Shown here in pieces: positions 58,879 to 64,000 of a stretch of 64,000 nucleotides of DNA. Both the position numbers and the translations under genes were made by a program. How positions within the stretch are numbered: position 1 is the first letter of the stretch; each line of letters opens with the position of its first letter. This DNA comes from Balanoglossus misakiensis (Eukaryota > Hemichordata). The DNA is taken from contig CM082577.2 of NCBI GenBank assembly GCA_040954595.2, forward strand, positions 19,220,001-19,284,000. The letters run 5' to 3'. Below the pieces are notes generated by a model. The model searched no databases. It had not been told where the DNA came from and worked only from the letters and a program-made list of their open reading frames with translations.

Positions 58879-59399
58879 GAATGACCCTAGGCCTGAGATC
58901 GCACCATGGCCGGCAATCTCGGTATTCACAGATACTTTTAAGCGTAATTCTGATATAATTAATAGGTTTAGGGTCCGGGTATAGGGATAAACTGTGTTAC
59001 CGCCATCTTGAAAATTTGCAGTGCATTGTGGGTAAAATTAGTTCCGGTTGGGGGGGAGTAGCGTCTACAATCTATCCAATTTTCCAGCGGTTTTGTCAGA
59101 TTTTCTTCAAGTTACGTTAGTAGTAGTAGTTACATGAAAACTGAACGGTCCCTAATTCCTATATTCTGAATCAAGTGAATGCAATGTAGACGGCGAAAGG
59201 ACGTGACAAGACTCGAATCTGAATCAGAATATAAGTTTAGTGTTGGATGTGAATCGTGAATCCAAGTTCACCGCTGAATCTTGGGCCATGGAACGTGAAA
59301 CGTGAATCTTGAATTAGGCTAACCCTCTGAAAATGCTGAGACCACGGTTATACCCTAGGAGATAGGTGCCGTTAATCAGAATTTTTGGTTTACAAGGAA

Positions 59400-60960
59400 G
59401 GTTTGAGAAGTCCATTCTATGTAAAAAATGGTGCTGATTCCAAAAATGTCAGTCTTATTGACCCCACTCAAGACAAAATTGCCATTTTGGCCATTTTTAA
59501 CCCAAAAATGGTCTTTTTTAGAAAACACTAAAAACACACTGTTTTCGTCACATTCTGAGATCTGATGACATATGATATGCTTATTCTATGTAAAAATTGG
59601 TGAATATTACGAAAAAAGTAGTCCGATTGACCCAAAACAACACAAAATTGCCTTTTTGACCATTTTTTGCCCAAAAAACGTCATTTTTAGAAAAAATTTA
59701 AAACACACGGGTTTCGTCATAATAATTGATCTGGTGATATATGGAAAGTCAATTCTATGTTAAAAGTGGTGACTTTAAAAAATAAAGCAGTCTTTTTGAC
59801 CTCAATCAATACAAAAATGCCATTTTTGGCCACTTTTTGAGGTCAAAAAAGGTCATTTTTACAAAAAAACTAAAAACAAATTGTGTTCTTCATATTCAGA
59901 GATCATTGGATATATGAAATGTCCATTCTATGTAAAAAATGGTGCTGATTCCAGAAATAGCAGTCTAATTGATCCTACTCAAGAAAAAATGCCATTTTTG
60001 CCACTTTTTGCCCCAAAAACGTCATTTTCAGAAAACGCTCAAAATTTATATATTTTCTTCTTTTTTCGGAGATCTGATAATGTATTATATGCCCACCCTA
60101 TGTAAAATTTGGTGATTATTCCAAAAAAGCAGATTTATTGACCCATCCTAATGCAAAAATGCCCTTTTGGAAAGTTTTTGCCCAAAAAGGCCATTTTTAG
60201 AAAAAAAATTTAAAACAAACTTTTCTTCATAAAGCTCAGAGATCATGTGATATATGAAATGTTCATCCTATGTAAAAAAAATGGTGCTGATTCCAGAAAT
60301 AGCAGTCTTATTGATCCTACTCAAGAAAAAAATGCCATTTTGCCACTTTTTGCCCCAAAAACGTCATTTTCAGAAAACACTCAAAATGTATATATTTTCT
60401 TCACTTTCAGAGATCTGATAATGTATTATATGCCCACTATATGTGAAAAATTTCCAAAAAAGCAGTTTTATTGATGCCACTCAAGATAAAAGTGCCTTTT
60501 TGGAAAGTTTTTGCCCAAAAACTGTCATTTCTAGAAAATACGAAAATATGCCATTTTCTTCCCATTGGTGATCTAATGATATATAAAAGTAGTGACATTA
60601 AAAAAAACTCACTCTTACTGACCCCACAGAGGGGAAAAATACCATTTTGGCCTCTTTGGGTAACTGTTAGAAAAAAAAAATACAAACTTATTCCTTCATA
60701 TTCAGAGCCCTTGTGATGTATGTAAATTCGTTTTTGTTTTGTTTTTTGTGTGTGCAAAAAATACGCTGATACCAGCACAACGGTCTTATTGAGACACCCC
60801 GCTCAGTACAAAATTGCCATTTAGCCATCTTTTGGCCAACAATAGTCATTTTCAGAAAACGAATATAATTGATGTGTCTGCCTTTTGAGTTCTGATTTTG
60901 TATATGCATATTTAAAACGTCATAACCATATATCAATTAAATTGATGATATTGAAAGACA
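59400..60960 (+). repeat. ~170-bp tandem repeat, left arm
   Basis: Unit landmark CTATGTAAAAAATGGTG recurs at about 59413, 59583, 59751, 59926, 60096, 60267 and, degenerate, 60437. Other unit words are GATCTGATGATATATG, AGCAGTCTTATTGACCC, ATGCCATTTTTGGCC and AACGTCATTTTTAGAAAA. Apparent ORFs are translations of this repeat. Units decay towards 60960. Confidence 0.88.
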
Positions 60961-61214
60961 GAGTTGCCACAATTTGGCACATTTAGCGCAAAACTGAACT
61001 CAACAATAAGACGATCCATGTACACGCACTGTCTACTATAAGTCGATTATGCGTGGTGTGAAATATTTAGGTTCAGATATGCCAGCTCGAGAGAGATTGT
61101 TGAAATTTATTCTCTTCAATCTGAATACAAAATCGGAAATTATATTATTATTTATATCATGATACCTCCGTCATACTGATTGGACAGGAGTGCAACCCAA
61201 CGATGCTAGAATTA
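60961..61214. other. Palindrome centre, left part
   Basis: AT-rich sequence between the diverged left array and the hairpin at 61215. Nothing else recognised. Confidence 0.45.
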
Positions 61215-61357
61215 AGCAATAAAACACCCCCAGCCATGGTATACCACGAGATTTTGACCAGTTCACGACATATACGCACGAGCGATAGCGAGTGCGTATA
61301 TGGAGTTGAACTGGTCAAAATCGAGTGGTATACCATAGCTGGGGGTGTTTTATTGCT
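61215..61357. repeat. 143-bp near-perfect hairpin
   Basis: Arms of ~66 bp start AGCAATAAAACACCCCCAGC and meet at a short centre (GCACGAGCGATAGCGAGTGC). ATTA flanks both sides (61211-61214, 61358-61361), possibly a 4-bp duplication. Looks like a foldback MITE. Confidence 0.82.
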
Positions 61358-61361
61358 ATTA

Positions 61362-61789
61362 TATTATGCCAGTATATTGAAACTTTGCATAAAACATTTT
61401 AAAAAGGCATTTTCTTTGACTATGATATATGACTGTGGTATATGGCTAATATATCACGGTCACGTGTCGTGTCTCGACCAATCAAATAGCGTGATTTACA
61501 CCATCAATATACTGGTATGATATAATACTCAATAGAGCACTGCTAAAACTGGCCCCTGAACTAGCACGCAGCAGGAAAAATGTGGGCTTAAACCAAATAA
61601 ACATAATAAAAACACTTAAATTCCTTGACGTTTTAATTTGGAACTGCTGTATGCCTGTCTTTTGTCATCTGTATCATGTTTGGAGCTTGGTCCCGGGCGG
61701 CGTGTTTACATTCATCGACGCGAGTTTTGTTCAATTCGTAACTTCTTTTCCTCTCGACGCTGTTTCATCATCATTATGAGTTCAACTTG
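61362..61789. other. Palindrome centre, right part
   Basis: AT-rich sequence between the hairpin and the right array. Two short overlapping ORFs near 61582-61844 show no domain. Nothing else recognised. Confidence 0.45.
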
Positions 61790-64000
61790 GGCTAATTTTG
61801 CAAAAACTCCAAATACAAACATTTTTTCGGTACAAAATGGCTAAAAGGATAAATTTTTCTTGAGTAGATCTTTTTTTGGCTACAAATAGCCAAAAAGGCA
61901 ATTTTGACTAGAGTGGGGCCAACCAGACTGCCGTTTTTGGGATAGTCACCAAATTTTACACAGAATGGACTTTTCATACATGATCAGATCTCTGAATATG
62001 AAGAAAACAATTTGTCTTTAGTTTGCTTGTTTTTAATGAACTATTTTGACCAAAAAAGTGGCCGAAATTTCAATTGAATAGGGTAAGTAAGACTTCCGTT
62101 TTTGGAACAGTAACCACGTTTCAATATAGAATGGGCTTTTATTTATAATAAGATCACCGAAAGTGAAGAAAAGAGAATGCTATTAATATATTCTTAAAAA
62201 TAACAATTTTGTGCAAAACTTAGCCAAAAAGGCGATTTCATCATGGTTGAGGTCATTAAGACTGCATTTCTGGAAACAACACCTATTTTACAATACATGT
62301 ACTTTTCACACACCATAGAATCTCCAAATAATAAGAAAACAGTTTGTTTTTAAAGGCACGTAAGCTGTAACTTTTGGGATAATTTTCATAATTTTTGTTT
62401 CACACTGCACTACCATTAGTCCATGCAGATGAAGGCAGTGAACTATTCACAAGCATTAAAAACCCTAAATATGAGTGCATATGCAAGTTTTAACCAGATA
62501 AATAATAAAGCTTTGCCGCAAGCGATTATGGCCGCCACCGTGGGAAAATGAAAGAAACAATGAAAATGTCGCATTTCCGGTTGTGAAACTTCACAAACAA
62601 AACATGATCTCATCCACTTGAGCTCATGGAAGGAAATGTACACCACTGAGACATCAGATTTTCATTTTTCATTGCAATATTGTACTTTTTTAAAAATTTC
62701 AGGAATTTTCGTTTTTCTTTAATTTTTGGCCATTTTGTCATAAATAAGTGCTGAGCTTGATATATTATCATGGCATTTAATAGATATAATTAAGAGCATA
62801 TATGAGATTATTTAAAACATTGATTTTTTATCCAGTTGCAGCTTACGTGCCTTTAATGATTTTCGAAACGTGGCTTTTTGGGCACTGTTTTCTTGAGTGT
62901 CGCCAGTAAAACTTTTTTTTGGAATTTTTTTCACATAGAGTGGGTATATAATACATCATCATCTCCAAAAGTGAAGAAAATATAAAAGTTTTGGGTGTTT
63001 TCTAGAAATGACACTTTTGGGGCAAAAACTTGCCAAAAAGGCACTTTTATCTTGAGTGGCATCAATAAAACTGCTTTTTTGGAAATTTTTCACATATAGT
63101 GGGCATATAATACATCATCAGATCTCCGAAAGTGAAGAAAATATATAAATTTTGAGTGTTTTCTAAAAATGACGTTTTAGGGGCAAAAAGTGGCAAAAAT
63201 GACATTTTTTCTTGAGTAGGATCAATAAGACTGCTATTTCTGGAATCAGCACCATTTTTTACATAGGATGAACATTTCATATATCACATGATCTCTGAGC
63301 TTTATGAAGAAAAGTTTGTTTTTAATTTTTTTTCTAAAAATGGCCTTTTTGGGCAAAAACTTTCCAAAAGGGCATTTTTGCATTGGGTTGGGTCAATAAA
63401 TCTGCTTTTTTTGGAATAATCACCAAATTTTACATAGGCTGGGCATATAATACATTATCAGATCTCCGAAAAAAGAAGAAAATATATAAATTTTGAGCGT
63501 TTTCTGAAAATGACGTTTTTGGGGCAAAAAGTGGCAAAAATGGCATTTTTTCTTGAGTAGGGTCAATAAGACTGCTATTTCTGGAATCAGCACCATTTTT
63601 TACATAGAATGGACATTTCATATATCCAATGATCTCTGAATATGAAGAACACAATTTGTTTTTAGTTTTTTTGTAAAAATGACCTTTTTTGACCTCAAAA
63701 AGTGGCCAAAAATGGCATTTTTGTATTGATTGAGGCCAAAAAGACTGCTTTATTTTTTAAAGTCACCATTTTTAACATAGAATTGACTTTCCATATATCA
63801 CCAGATCAATCATTATGAAGAAAACCATGTGTTTTAAATTTTTTCTAAAAATGACGTTTTTTGGGCAAAAAATGGTCAAAAAGGCAATTTTATGTTGTTT
63901 GGGTCAATCGGACTACTTTTTTCGTAATATTCACCAAATTTTACATAGAATAAGCATATCATATGTCATCAGATCTCAGAATGTGACGAAAACAGTGTGT
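61790..64000 (-). repeat. ~170-bp tandem repeat, right arm (inverted)
   Basis: The same units in reverse complement, with landmarks near 61955, 62125, 62935, 63092, 63260, 63433, 63602, 63776 and 63943. From about 63000 to the window end it mirrors 59534-60530 unit for unit, so the two arms form a large palindrome that continues past 64000. A TTAA element interrupts it at 62354-62852. Confidence 0.88.
62354..62852. mobile_element. 499-bp TTAA-flanked MITE (family E)
   Basis: Ends AGGCACGTAAGCTG and CAGCTTACGTGCCT are perfect inverted repeats, with TTAA at 62350-62353 and 62853-62856. It interrupts the right arm of the ~170-bp repeat. No transposase ORF. Confidence 0.9.

Larger units (their letters stand above)
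56195..59325. mobile_element. Outer foldback element with 9-bp duplication (3131 bp including nested elements)
   Basis: Ends GGGTTAGCCTAATTCAAGAT and its inverse; arms of about 125 bp (56195-56320, 59206-59325). The duplication TCTGAAAAT lies at 56186-56194 and 59326-59334. Without the nested 2358-bp element and its duplication it is about 764 bp. No transposase seen. Confidence 0.88.

Noticed and set aside
59572-60778. Several 60-110-codon ORFs in the ~170-bp repeat, mirrored near 63062-63654
   Set aside because: Repeat-derived, similar to each other by unit homology, on both strands.

Overview
This is animal nuclear DNA built almost entirely of repeats and transposable elements; I see no clear single-copy host gene. 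Moderate GC, intron-like signals, piggyBac-type TTAA elements, elements with 9-bp target duplications and two Ty3/Gypsy retrotransposons point to an invertebrate, perhaps a marine deuterostome such as a lancelet or acorn worm. The species assignment is a guess from general character, not from a diagnostic gene.

Region 1 (1-24442, resuming at 48133-49940) is a head-to-tail array of a ~2.84-kb unit. Each unit begins at a TTAA followed by CCCTTTGAACC, the look of a piggyBac left end. It then carries an open segment resembling the N-terminus of a piggyBac transposase, a block rich in short palindromes, and two exon-like open segments. Individual units have gained MITE-like elements or lost internal segments. 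Most inserted elements can be bounded exactly, because sister units give the empty site.

Region 2 (24443-48132) is a nest of insertions inside the array. The host is a degenerate minus-strand Gypsy element. It was hit twice by one DNA transposon family (TIR CAGGGCTCGAAATTCG, 5-bp duplications), one copy of which holds a further TTAA element. It was also hit by a 13.2-kb plus-strand Gypsy element (32475-45648). That element has near-identical 200/201-bp LTRs and is the most interesting object here. It encodes a Gag with an N-terminal helix-hairpin-helix and a zinc knuckle, then protease, RT, RNase H, an integrase ending in a PHD finger, and a separate third ORF with a zinc-finger-like motif and a C-terminal TatD-family metal-dependent nuclease domain. 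Its pol is interrupted by two small DNA transposons and one frameshift.

Region 3 (49941-59334) holds two copies of a dispersed repeat with a 3' hairpin and several foldback elements with 9-10-bp duplications. Three of these sit one inside another at 56195-59325. Region 4 (59335-64000) is a ~170-bp tandem repeat present as two inverted arms around a centre, with a TTAA MITE and a near-perfect hairpin; the palindrome runs off the window end.

The genes work together only as parts of mobile elements. In the plus-strand Gypsy, Gag-Pol would supply particle, cDNA and integration functions, the PHD finger could guide integration to chromatin, and the TatD protein is an accessory nuclease of unknown role, possibly made from a spliced mRNA.
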